This document shows positions 22,839-35,500 of a DNA stretch of 64,000 nt, one piece after another (positions within the stretch are counted from its first letter, which is position 1; the number at the start of each line of letters is the position of its first letter). Below the pieces are notes generated by a model. That model saw only the letters and a list, made by a program, of their open reading frames with translations. It was not told where the DNA came from and did not search any database. The DNA lies in assembly GCF_963678635.1 (NCBI RefSeq), contig NC_087068.1:16557872-16621871 (forward strand), given 5' to 3'. A program made the translations under genes and the position numbers. This stretch comes from Symsagittifera roscoffensis. Its lineage: Eukaryota; Xenacoelomorpha; Acoela; Convolutidae.

Positions 22839-23582
22839 AAGTGATGTGTTTAGTGCGTTATCACATGGCACATGTTTTTGAATAGCAATTGCCGCAAAGC
22901 TCCATTATGCATCTGTGTTTGATGTTGTCTTTTGAAGCTCCACTTTGAAATTTATAGAGCTTTAATATGAACTTCAATTTGAAAGTGAATCTGAGTTTTG
23001 AAAATTCCTTGCGCAATACTACTGCCCTTGGAAACCTTTTCTCATATGGATGTATTTTATCAAACCAAGTTAATCATAGTTTTAGACATTCTTAAGCTTC
23101 AAAAAGATAAATGTGTTTTTTGTACCCTATTCTAGATACCTACAAAAACTCGATTGGGTTTGAGTGAGCTATCATATTACAGATCGTTCAATTGATTGTC
23201 GTTCTAACAAAGTTCAAAAGACTTGTGCTAAAACAAGGTTTGAATTTGTGGTAATTCAGTTTCCGGCGAGGAAACGATGAAATAACGATATTTCACTCTG
23301 ATTTAACAATTTGTTACACAAACAAACGACTGTTATTTCACGAAATTTTCCCCCTTCTAACTGGCGTGAATTAATGCTCAACTAAAGTGCTTAATTTCGT
23401 TTCTGTGCTCTATTTCTAAATGGAAATTATTATCCCGCTTTGTTTCATATCTATATTTCTAAATGAAGTTTTCTCACGCTTTTTTGGTGGCCTGAGTTTG
23501 CTTCGCATTTGGATCCTATGGATCAGTTGAGATGACCGATACCAACTCAGGGGTCCTTTTTTAAGTATAAGAGAACGAAGTG
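22839..23582 (+). repeat. 742-bp subunit B1
   Basis: Counterpart of A1, closer to A1 than to A2: for example, both carry the GGAAACGATGAAATAACG variant where A2/B2 carry GGGAAC and lack ACGAT. Confidence 0.9.
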
Positions 23583-24124
23583 CCTTTTGTAAATATAACC
23601 AACTCCAATTTCAGTATATAGTTCTTTTATCGTTTTATTTTGTTTTTCTCTCATATCCGCGCAAAAGGTTTTGGCTTGTGATATATCGACTTGGTGACTT
23701 TAACTTGTTCAAAACAAAGGTATGAAAGTTTGTTATATGTTTTCGATAGTTTAAAAAAAAATTGTCGCGTAAGTGGCAATGGTGTGTTTGTGATGTATCA
23801 CAAGTGGTGCGAAGCTACGCTTCGACTCTGTGTTTTTTTTATTTCCATTTTTTTCTTTTTCACAAGAAAGCAATAAATAGACCCTTATGACTAAAATTAT
23901 CCGATATGAATATTTACATGGTTGCAAATTTGAAAAAAAAATCTGTTTTTTTTACTGATTTTGTTTCCTGTGTTATTTGTCAAATCACATTTTGATTTAA
24001 ACTATTTAAAGATTAGCTGGTTATTATAAATATATATATTTTTTTGAAAATAGGAAAGGTAGTGCAGTTTTTTTAATAGCTATTTGAAAAAATGTTGTCA
24101 TAATTTTTTGCATTTTTGTATCGC

Positions 24125-24867
24125 AAGTGATATGTTTAGTGCGTTATCACATGGCACATGTTTTTGAATAGCAATTGCCGCGAAGCTCCATTATGCATCT
24201 GTGTTTGATGTTGTCTTTTGAAGCTCCACTTTGAAATTTATAGAGCTTTAATATGAACTTCAATTTGAAAGTGAATCTGAATTTTGAAAATTCCTTGCGC
24301 AATACTACTGCCCTTGGAAACCTTTTCTCATCTGGATGTTTTTTATCAAACCAAGTTAATCATAGTTATAGACCTTCTTAAGCTTCAAAATGATAAATGT
24401 GTTTTTGTACCCTATTCTAGATACCTACAAAAACTCGATTGGGTTTGAGTGAGCTATCATATTACAGATCGTTCAATTGATTGTCGTTCTAAGAAAGTTC
24501 AAAAGACTTGTGCTAAAACAAGGTTTGATATTGTGGTAATTTTGTTTCCGGCGAGGGAACGATGAAATAAGGAATTTCACTCTGATGTAACAATTTGTTA
24601 CACAATCAAACGACTGTTATCTCACGAAATTTTTCCACCTTCCAACTTGCTTGAATTAGTGCTCAACTAAAGTGCTGTATTTTGTATCTGTGCTCTATTT
24701 CTATATGGAAATTATTACCCCGCTTTATTTCTTATCTATATTTCTAAATGAAGTTTTCTCACGCTTGATTGGTGGCCGGAGTTTGCTTGTCATTTGGATC
24801 CTATGGATCAGTTGAGATGACAGATACCAACTCAGGGGTCCTTTTTTAAGTATAAGAGAACGAAGTG
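24125..24867 (+). repeat. 742-bp subunit B2
   Basis: Counterpart of A2, sharing its diagnostic variants such as GGAATTTCACTCTGATGTAAC. Confidence 0.9.
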
Positions 24868-25052
24868 TTTGTCACTTACATGACGAAGTGTTTGTCACTT
24901 ACATGACGAAGTGTTTGTCACTTACGGTCATGAGGATGTTTCGAATTTTTTCAGAAAACTGTTCATGCTCAAATATGATTTTAAGCTGTTTGGCTTTTGA
25001 TTTCTTCTAACGTTCAATTCATTTTTTAACTAAAATGAAGTCAAGCTTTACA

Positions 25053-25764
25053 GTGCTGATTTAAATTATCCGAAAAAAAAACGAATAAAATTTGAAATTT
25101 AAAACGCTTCTTTTTCAAATTGGGTTGACTTAAGAAAAAATCTTGATGACAAAACTTGCTAAGAAACTTTGCAGAAATAATATTTATTTTACAAAATTCA
25201 GGTCAAACATTTAATCCAAAAATGACTATTTGCGGCGTTTTTTAGTCAATGAAAAATTACGTCAATCAGAAAATAAACCAATTCTTTCAGTTGCTGAAAA
25301 ATTATATCAGAGTGAGCCTTTTACAAAACCCAACAAAAATTTACAAGGCTATAATCTTCAAAACTTGGCGCAAACGTCTAAAAGTTGTTTTTAAATTAAA
25401 AAAATTGGTACTTTATATAGTGAAACTGACTTTTTTTCCAAATAAATTTAATTATACAAATTGAGACGATTATACTCTTCAAAATTTTGTTGGGTTTTGT
25501 AAGAAGCTTACTCTGATATAATTTTGTCAGCAATTGAAAGAATAGTTTTGGCGTAGTTTTTGATTGACTAAAAAACGCCGAAAATGGTAGTTTTGGGGTT
25601 AAATTTTGGACCGAATTTGGCATTAAATTAAACCATATTAGTTCTGCTGAAACTCTGATCAAATTTTGTCATTATCAATTTTTGTCTACAGTCAACCAAA
25701 ATTGAGAAAAACGTGTTTTAAATTTTTTTGTTTTATTTTTTCTGGAAAATTGAAATCAGCGCTG
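25053..25764. repeat. Foldback, second copy
   Basis: Arms 25053-25342 and 25481-25764. Same structure as 20799-21498, retained in both halves of the duplication. Confidence 0.85.
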
Positions 25765-26395
25765 TACTAACGACCAGAAAAAGTAGAGGAAAAAATGTGA
25801 TAGATTTATTGTTTCGAATAGACTTCTTGTTTTGATAGACTTCTTGGTTCACTTACTTAGTCTGGTTTTATAAGGAAAGATTTCAAAGTTGTTACGGATA
25901 CTTATCTATTTTGCCGGTTGAATTTTGATTCCTTTTGAAACTCTTTTTTAAAAAAAATACTCCATATACTGGCAAAAAAGTAAAGCATAAAAGTGTCCAG
26001 ACAAAAAATGTCTCCTCCATTTTTCCCCAAGCAAGTTTCTTAGTTTTCCCCAAAAATGTGAAATTGACTTATTGGACTAGTTGATGTCGCTCCATTGCCC
26101 GTTGTTTCTGTAAAACGATTGCCCTGTTATAGTAAATTTTAACTTGGTTGCACTCGGGGATATTTTTTTGCTAAATTTAGGCTAAAGAATCAAATATACC
26201 TAGGAGGACTTCGACTATTTCCCGGATTTTGCCAAAGGGCAAATTCATAACTAGGTAAAAAGTTCACTGCTTAGCCGTTGCATTATTTTTTTACAGTAAT
26301 GGGTATCGCTTTCTGATTTAATTCTTTACAAAGTTTTACTACATGGTTTTATTTTCAGTTTTTACAGACTAAGACAATTGAGATTTTACTTGTTT

Positions 26396-26407
26396 CAGAT
26401 GAAATGA
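26396..26407 (+). promoter_or_regulatory. Acceptor-like site plus two-codon uORF before CEP95
   Basis: TTGTTTCAG ends at 26398 and would make the mRNA exon begin ATGAAATGA (26399-26407), a Met-Lys-stop mini-ORF 19 bp before the CEP95 start codon. It could dampen translation or be bypassed. An upstream exon or a spliced leader could be joined at this acceptor. Inference only. Confidence 0.4.
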
Positions 26408-26426
26408 TTTGAGTAAGTTTAGAATA

Positions 26427-26524
26427 ATGGTAGTTTACAATTCGACCCTGGACAATGAGCTGGTGGACTTCCTGCAAGTGGCCAACAGTCTCCTGTCCAA
26501 ATGCGGAATCGCCTTCAAGATCAG
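26427..26524 (+). CDS. CEP95: CEP95 exon 1
   Basis: Encodes residues 1-32 plus two bases, with VANSLLSKCGIAFKIR at its end. It ends in the donor AG|GTTACT. The equivalent human segment has a similar NNLLFKCHI stretch. Confidence 0.85.
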
Positions 26525-29500
26525 GTTACTATCTTTTGCTTTTAGTCGGAGTCGAATATCTAATTACGGAGATTCAAATTTCTCAGCAATCTTAAAATTC
26601 AATTCAATGCGTGAAAAATAATTCGCTTTTTTGGTTCCGTTGTTGTTTGCTATTTTGGGATAAACTTTCGAAAAGGCAGTCAACTGCTTTTCGAGAAAAT
26701 GTATTTTTTTTAAATAAGCCCCCGGTCCTGCTCCGTGCTGGACCCACCGTGGGGAAGGGAGATGTCATCCATTTCGCCGCAGCTGGTCAAACCTTGAGGA
26801 GTTTAGTCCACCAGTGTTGATAGAAATGCATGGGAACTCAGAGGACATAAATACGCTGAAAATGATCCAATTCAGTTTCTTAGCTTCACCTATACTTCAA
26901 GTAAACAGCAGCAACAAAACATTTTTTTTTTCAGATCACTGGACGATTTCACTGCAGATATGTTCGTGTTAGTGTTCGAGAATGTTCTGCATTGTAAGCT
27001 AGAAGAGAAAGTAGAAATGCCCCATTCAAGAGAAGACAACGTCCACAATGTGCAGTGTGTGATAGACTCTCTGGCTATAGACATTCTCAACATTGACCTG
27101 AGTCACATTACAGGAGAAGCTGTGGTGGACGGGGACAGACAGGCACTCTGTAATTTGCTGGAGATATTCGCAGGAGTGGCCGAATATCTGTCCGTAGGTA
27201 GGGTGTAAAAGCCGTGCCGAATAGATATAATAATGGGTGTTGCTATATAATGGATATTGGTATATAATGGGTGTTGCTATATAATGGATGTTGGTATACA
27301 ATGGGTGTTGCTATATAATGGATGTTGGTATACAATGGGTGTTGCTATATAATGGATTCAGAAATCTAATAAGTGAAATATATTATACGTTCTATAATTT
27401 GCTAATATGATGGCAGTATTCGGTAGTTCGAGTTGCCGTTTATGTGCCAAAAAGTTTGAGAGCTGAAAAATGTTTCTGAAGAATCTAAAAAATTACATGT
27501 GCTCTAAATTTTTGATTTTCATCGTATCCTACCGCCACTTTGAAAGTCATTTAATTGTTGTTTTTGCTGTTTCAAAGCTGATTTTGAAGTGAGTAGGTTT
27601 GATTTTTTGGGAAATTACATTTATCAGATGTTTAGACCACAACGTCTCTCAGATAACCAACGTGTCAACCGAGAGAGCAGATCTACTCAACGACCCAGAC
27701 ATAGTGACTGGGAGAGGTCTGAATGCAATCAGTGAAGAGGGTTCAACTAACGAGTACTTAACCAGTAACTTCTCTCTGAATCTGAACGAGAGAAATAACA
27801 GGTTGGGTCAGTCTAGAGGAGACGTGAATGAGCTAGACACAAGATCAGAGACGAAAGGAAAGAGTAAAAGAGTGGTGTCGAGGGAGGTCAAATCAGCAGG
27901 AGGGGATGCCAACATGAGATGTAAGTTGGGCTGCATAGCATGGAGAGTAATGTCCCAACCCATGAGATAAGACTCCCATTGTTTATGTTTTTGTTTTTAT
28001 TGATGTCAAGGATTTTAATGTCACGTGTTTTGATTTAACAGACTAAGACAAAGGGGGGGGATTTGACACAATATTTTGGATTTTTCTATTCCGTAAACTA
28101 CCCTGCCAAGTCTGAGACGAGGGTTTCAAATGGAGGAACAGGCTACTAGAAGCTCTCCTGTAGAAGAGAGGTTACGTCCAATGTTTTTTCCACAAACAGT
28201 TGTGGCCTTAGTAAGTACCCATTTTTTGAGTTCTTGACCGCTTTTTGAAAACTTGATTTTTCTCGAAAGCAATACTGACAAATTTAAGTTATGGGTTCAA
28301 ATGAAAGAACAGGTTGCAGGAATCTACCTTTCATGAGCAGCAAATTTTTGAGTTTTGAAAACTACCACGCTCAATCTGATATTCAGGGTTTAATCGAAAT
28401 AACAGCATGTGAGAAGCCTTCCTACATAAGCGTTTAATGTATCCTACATAATGTAGACTCATAATTGGCAAGCGTCAATTCAAAAATTTTGTAGACTCAA
28501 AGTTTTACTCATTCAGTTTTTCTCAGTAGCGTTATCGATCATACTTCATGTGTTCATGTTGTATCGCAAGCGGTGCGAAGCTCTGCTTTGCCTTTGGGTT
28601 TTATAGATTCTTAGAAAAAAATCGTCATGGTCTTGGGAAAAATCCATTACGGGTTCAATCAATCAAACGGGATAGAGAATCTTCCTTGCTTTCGTTGTTA
28701 CTCCTAATCTTAGCTTAGACACAGAAAGATCAATTTTCTGAAAAAAGTTATGGCCTTCGGAAAAATCGAACGTTTGACCGTTTCTGGGATTTTTTTTTTT
28801 TCAAACTTTTTCGCGAATTCTGATGTAATTGGTTCAATCACAAGTGAGCGGGTGTGGTAATTTCTCTGCATAATCGGCTGTACCCTAAGTTTCGGAGAAG
28901 AAATTATTATGACTGAACCTTAATTCCTGTTTGATTTATTAAACAGGTATTATGAAAACGTTTTTTTTTTTTCCAGATGAATGAGATCTGGTTTTTTTTT
29001 TTTTTTTTTTTGAGACGCTTTTTCGAAAAATTCGCTTTCCCAAAAAACTACCCGTCAGATTCTCATAAAAGTGGTACCAATGGATTCAGTAGCGTTTCAC
29101 CTACCTGCCTGCATGAAATTTAGGGCAATTTTTACCCTACCCCACCCCCTACGGTCTTAGAAAAGCTTCACAACTCGGTACTTTTTTCACTTTTTGCCCA
29201 TTTTTTCGGAAATTTTCGATTTCCTCAAAAACTACCCGTCCAGATTTGGGATTAAGGGTTTAATCGATAGACCAGGTTGTAGGAACCCCCTCTACACAAA
29301 CGGCTCGTCCCTAATTTGTCTAGGGGAAGAGCTATACACTTAGGAATAGTCAATTTTTCGGTTTTTAGGCCATTTTTTCAAACTTTTTCGATTTCTTCAA
29401 AAACTACCCATCCAGTTTTGGGATTAAGGGTTTAGTCGATAGACCAGGTTGTAGGAAACTCCCCTGCCCAAGCGGCTGGTCCTTAATTTGTCTCGGGGAA

Positions 29501-32500
29501 GAGCTGTACACTTAGGAAAAGTTTTTTTAAAAGTTTTTTGGCATTGGAACAAAGATTCAATATACTTATTGTGTGTATTTTTTAGACAATGGAATCCGCT
29601 ATGCTTACGTTTTCTCGCTTTTGCTTGGTGCTTTTGGCTTTGTGTTGAGTTTTTTTGTATGGTTCGAAGAAGTCCAACGAGAAGTTGCACGAGTTACGCT
29701 AGTTCTCTTTAATCAGGTCGGTTTGTTCCAGAACGTTTTTGTGATGTCAGTTGTAGTCAACATATTATAGTCATATTTGCAATGCTTGGACAAAATTTAA
29801 TTAATTCGAAAATTAAAGAGTCGTTAGAAAAATGAAAAATACTTTATTTCATTAATGTTAGCTGGTTTGTGAAACACACATTTCACTTAATTCTAGTTCT
29901 TGAAAAGTTATGGACTTGAAAGGTTCCCTCATGAAAACTTTTTACCAAAGCGTTACCAATGAATGCATAAGCTTCTCTTTCACTTTTTTTTGCGTAGGAA
30001 GGGCGGTATCGACTTGAGAAACCTGAAATTTTAAAACAATTTTAAAATAATCAATATTAAAATAATCAAACAGGTCTCTCCAGCTTTCAGCTGGGCCCCT
30101 AGTTTTTGGAGAAAAAATTACGTTATCTTTTGACCGTTTGTTTTGGAAACTTTTTAGCTTTTCTCGAAAACTATCCTGGCAATCTGAGATGGACAGGTTC
30201 AATCGAAGAAATTGATCGCGTGATTATTATTGCTTAAGTGGCTAATTCCATATTTTTTACGCTTGTGATTAGCAAGCGTTATCAATCTGGAATATACTTT
30301 TTCTGGTTAACAACATATTTAACAGAATCACTTGTATCCTTGTTTGAATTCTAACTTCTATGCGTTTGCGGCACTAAGCCTGGAGGTGAAGATTACGCCT
30401 GGGACGGCCAAGGATTGGAATCTGACCAGGAACTGATTTTCTTTTCAAACTGGAAATTTTCCTTTCCAAAAAATTTCGGCCTACAGTTTGTCTGCTTATG
30501 TTTTAGCTTAATTACCACATCGTAGAAGTAATTTTTTGCTCGGCAATTATCAATGTAGTTGCTTTTATTGTTTTGAATTGATCCGGCAAGTTGTAATTTT
30601 ACAGGAATTGACCTGTATTTTTTGCTGTTTTTTTTTGTATAAAAAATGTATTCGGCTTGAATGATTTCGGCTTAGTGACCTAATTTCGGATCATTTTAAG
30701 GAAGTCATAAGTTTTATGCTTCATCCTGGATCGCACAAAATACTAAAATTTTTCGAAAAAAAATAGAACTTATAGTCAAAAATTTTTCATCACAACAATT
30801 ATATTTTCGGTTTCACGGGAAAGTTTCGTCGGCTCAGTTGCCGCTTGTTAATTTTTGTTTTGAATTTTTATTAGTTGCTATTGATTGTGTTTTTCGACGT
30901 GTTTTCCGCGACGAACTTGATTCCAAACATTTGAATTATTTCCAGTTGTGGTTTTTTGAAGTTTTTGAATTTTTGTGGACTTTCTTTTCCTTTTTCCGCT
31001 TTCTTTTCCTTTTTGCTAGCTTGCACTGCTTTTTACACAAGCAAAGCTTATGTTATAGTATGAACTCTCTTTTTTCCAACCTTAGTTGTAAATATTTTAG
31101 CGGCGCAAATATTGTGCGATAAAATGTGTTCATTTTGATCAATAACCAGCTATTAAGAGCAGCCAATGCTGAGGATATTAACACAGACTTAAGCTTCAAG
31201 GTATCATGGATCTGTAGCGTAGAGAAGGAGACCAGCAACAAAATAAGAGGGTTCGAAGCTGGGCAGGGTCGGATGTTTTTAATGATTTTTTTTCATATAC
31301 CAGCTAAAATGCGTCAGCTCTATTATTTTAGGCTTGTTAGTCGGTAAATTTCTTATTTTTTTCAAATTGACTACTGCTAATACGTCATAATTTGCTTGCA
31401 TCACTGAGCAATTATGTAGACTCATACATAATTGGCAAGCGTCACTTCTGAAATTTTGTAGACTCAACGTTTTACTCATTCAGTTTTTCTCAGTAGCGTT
31501 ATCGGTCATACTTCATGTGTTCATGTTAGATCGCAAGCGGTGCGAAGCTGTGCTTTGCCTTCGTGTTTTATAGAATATTAGAAAAAATCGTCATGGTCTT
31601 GGGAAAAATCCATTACGGGTTCAATCAATTAAACGGGCTAGAGAATCTTCCTTGCTTTCATTGTTATTCCTAATCTTAGCTTAGACACAGAAAGTCCAAT
31701 TTTTGAATTGTTGACAGTTTTTTGACTAATTAATATTTCTCAAAAGCTTTCCTGTAAATTTGGAGATATAAGACTTGAAAAAAGTTGTTGTGGGTCTTCC
31801 CTGTTTTAGAGGCTACTCGTCTGCTGTAGTAAACAAACCGCTATGGACTTGGAAAAAGTAAAATTTTTGACTGTTTTTGGAAAACTTCAGTTTTTCAAAA
31901 ATTTTCTTGTAATCTTGAAGGTTAAGGGTTCAATGAACAGACAGATTGGAAGATTTTTTGATGCAAAAGCGATTACGTTGTGAACTTAAAAATTATCAAA
32001 CAGGTACCCTCAGTTTTAGCTAGGCTACTAGTGTTTTCGTTTTCTATCGTCTTACCGTCTTACCTTTCTAAGTGATTAAAAATCACATGTGGAATATTTC
32101 ATATACTAACTCTTCCAAAGCGACATTCCTTTAATGATTGACTAGTTCAATCCACTCTGCGTTTTTCAAAGAATGCAAGCTCTAAAACTAGCTCACAGAT
32201 GGTCGAGAACATCAACAAAAACATGCTGTTGTGTAAAGTTTCTCATCATGCTGCATTTAAATCACCAATGCTAGCTTATTTTCTCAAAGCAGCGAATAGG
32301 CATGGATCTTACATGCAATAACTGTGCAACCATGCTTAGCCCAGTGACTGGTCTTCTTTTTGCTATACTTAGCTTGAGGAAATATTTAGCGCTCAAGTTC
32401 AAATGATAGTTTTGTTGAAACCCACAATTTTCAAAATAATTTCCCATCCCAATTTTCAAATTTCTGTAAAACTATACCTTTCGTATTTCAGTGGCCTCTC

Positions 32501-35500
32501 CGAGTTTTGGTTTCTCAAAAGAACTCTCGCCATTAGCAATCACATCGCCCGACCTAGTCATGGCCAACGCCAGCAACCACCTTAGACACGCGCCTGCTTT
32601 CTGGGATTTAAACGAAGCCGGCGATGCCAGAAACAGAGGACCGATTGTTCCGAACACCTCCTTTGGGACGTCAGCGGGCGGAGATTTCCTGACTGAGGAA
32701 CCGTTTTCAAGTAGAAGTGCGAAGAGTGAAACGAGTAGTAAATTCACGGGAGTTCACCCGGTCTTGACTGATAACGACGAAGATGAAGCTAGCAGCAGTG
32801 CGTATGGAGACATAGGTATGTAGTTTTTTTAAGTGCTGTTAAAATTAAAAACGAAGTAAAAATAGTGGTATAGAGATATCTGAGATGTTGTGATGTCAGT
32901 ACATCAAGGTCAGCACAGAAATAACGGTTTGCATTGAGAACAAATATTAAAGAAAAATAGAAAATTTCCTAATTGTCCTAGCCATAGTATTGAAAAAATA
33001 TAGCGCTGGAGGGCTGAATTTAGTTGGAATTTAATTTTAAAAATTTCAAAAATTCAAAATTTACAAAAACAATCAATAATTTTTCGGTTTTTCCAGACCT
33101 GTTTGCTAGCTATGTTTTATTGAGCAATTCTCATTGATTTAACTTTGAAAAGACTATTTTTAGGACGTGAAAAGGACAAAATGTTGATGGCCAGATTGTC
33201 CATGAACTCGGCTGGCGCTGTGAGTGACCATGGAGACAGTGCTAGTACAGTCTACAGGCCATTCAGTGTGACAGAACAGGCCAATGACAGGCAGTCGCCC
33301 GGCAAATCAAGTGAGATTTGGTTCAATCCTGGGCTCTTTTTTTTATAAGTTTCATCGTCGCCGACTCTTTTGTTGACTATGCCAAAGTTAATATCCATGG
33401 TTTTTCGAAGGTTTTGACCAACAAAACGTCACCTGAAATTAATATTCATTGGCAACGGAGAGGTTTCAGACTTGGCCAACCAATATTTAAGAGTTGATGA
33501 ACGTAGTTCAGACTCTATATATCCTGGGCGACATTGAAAACGCAAGCTTTTTGATAACTTTTTTCTCAAAATAAAAACGGTTGAAGAAGCTGTGAAATCT
33601 TACAAACTAACGCGTTTGAAGCAAATTTGATCACATTTCAGCAACTGTTTTACCTTCATTTTTTACTGAATTCGAGTTTTCTTGCAAATTTGAAAACAAA
33701 TTATGCCCGAAATTAACCAGGAAAACCCAGTTTTGATCCAGTGAAAAAGGTATGTTTAAGATATAACCTTCAGTTTAATTTGGTTTGTTGCCTTGAAAAG
33801 AACTCTGAATGAATCAAGGTACGAAATTTTATTCCAGAAATTCATTTGGATAAAACATAGGCCATTTTTTCCGTTACTTTCGTCAAAAAAAATTTCTGAA
33901 GCCTAATTTCCAGGCAAGTTATCAATTCTGGTTGCTATTTATCACAGCAAGCACATTATTTTGCAAATTCTGATATTATTTATTTTAAAAACACTTGGTT
34001 TATTACACAAGCATAGCTTGTGTTATCGTATGAACTTTCTTTTTTTTCCAACCTAAGTCGCAAATATTGTTGCTTGTTGCGACGCAAATATTGTGCGATA
34101 AAATGTGTTCATTTTGATCAATAACCAGCTATTAGGTACCAATGCTCAGGATATTAACACAGACTACTATTTTACAAATAGCATTTTAGCTTCAAGGTAG
34201 CATGGATCTGTAGCGTAGAGGTAGGGAAGGAGACCAGCAACAAAATAAGAGGGCTCGAACCTGGGCAGGGTCGGATGTTTTAATGAACTCCTATGTTTTA
34301 TTGAACTTTTTCGTATGCTAGCTGAAATTCGTCCGCTCTATAATTTGAAGCATGTTAGTCGGTAATTTTTTTTTTCTTAATTGACTACTGCTAATGCGTC
34401 ATAATTGGCTTGCGTCACAAAGCAATTATGTAGAGTCATAATTGACGTGCGTAACTTAAGCAATTTTGTTTTACTCATTCAGTTTTTCTCAGTAGCGTTA
34501 TCGGTCATATTTTGCTTGTGTCTGCGAAGTGCAACTTCGCCTCTGTGTCAAAAATTTGCTGTTGCTTTTTCAATGTCGCCCAGTATCGGTCTCGATGATT
34601 TGTTTTTCTTCATGAAAGGTCTTGAAATTAGTTCAGGGTGAAAGTTACTTTTTCCTGGCTTGACTTTCTTAAGTTCAATTCATTTCCTTTGTTAAAAGTT
34701 AGGCAAACTCAACTATCGATCAGCAAAAGTAAAAGGTCACATAAAGGGTGATCGACTTCTAGTTTCGAAAGTGGAATTCATTTATCGAATTTGCCAGCGA
34801 AATAAAAATTTTTACCTTTTGTTCCAGTTTTCTCAAATTAAGTTACTTTTTTCGAAAAATGTCAATCATGAACTGTTCTAGGAATTCAAATAGCTTTAAG
34901 GCCATCTATTTTTTTCGTTGAAATACGAAAAGGAGATTTTTTCAAAAAATTAAGTCTGTATTTTTTCCTTTTACTTGGATTCATTGACTCTTTTCCAACT
35001 GTCTCTTGACTGTGTTTCATTTTATAAAATAGTACCGATATGGACTCTTTGGGCAGTAAGAGAATTGAAATTCTAGGTCGTACAAAACCCTTGCCATCTT
35101 TTCGAAATCTGCCCTGATTCGAAAATTGTCGGTAAGACTCGGAAGTTGCCATGCTAAGAAAAAATAGCAATTGATTCAAATTTTTTCAGAGCGCGGCGCA
35201 AAATATGCATGGGGTGGCACTGTCGAATCGAATCAATCGACAAACTTGACTCAAGCTAACGAAAGCGAACGAATCTACGAGAACATTTCTGGCTCCGGCT
35301 TCAGACGAGACAACTTAGAAGCTACTAATAACACTTCGCTTGAAACGAGAAACATTTCTATCCAAGACTCAACGCGGTCAAGTCTGTTTCCTCGACCTGT
35401 AACGAGCATAGAAATTAACCCGAAAGCTAATGATGAACTGCATAAATCCGAAGTTGATTTTCAAGTCGTGAAAGATTACAAGGGAGACGTGAAAAAAGCG

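Larger units (their letters stand above)
21951..26219 (+). repeat. 4.25-kb direct tandem duplication, unit B
   Basis: Second copy of 17721-21950. The main differences are one extra 23-bp ACGAAGTGTTTGTCACTTAC unit (24861-24925 versus 20627-20670) and a few homopolymer length changes. It ends at CTATT (26215-26219), where similarity stops. Confidence 0.95.

Noticed and set aside
26611..26820. 69-codon ORF with a GC-rich end (PPVLLRAGPTVGKGDVIHF) inside CEP95 intron 1
   Set aside because: Exons 1 and 2 of CEP95 join perfectly without it, and it has no recognisable homologue. Possibly a transposon scrap.
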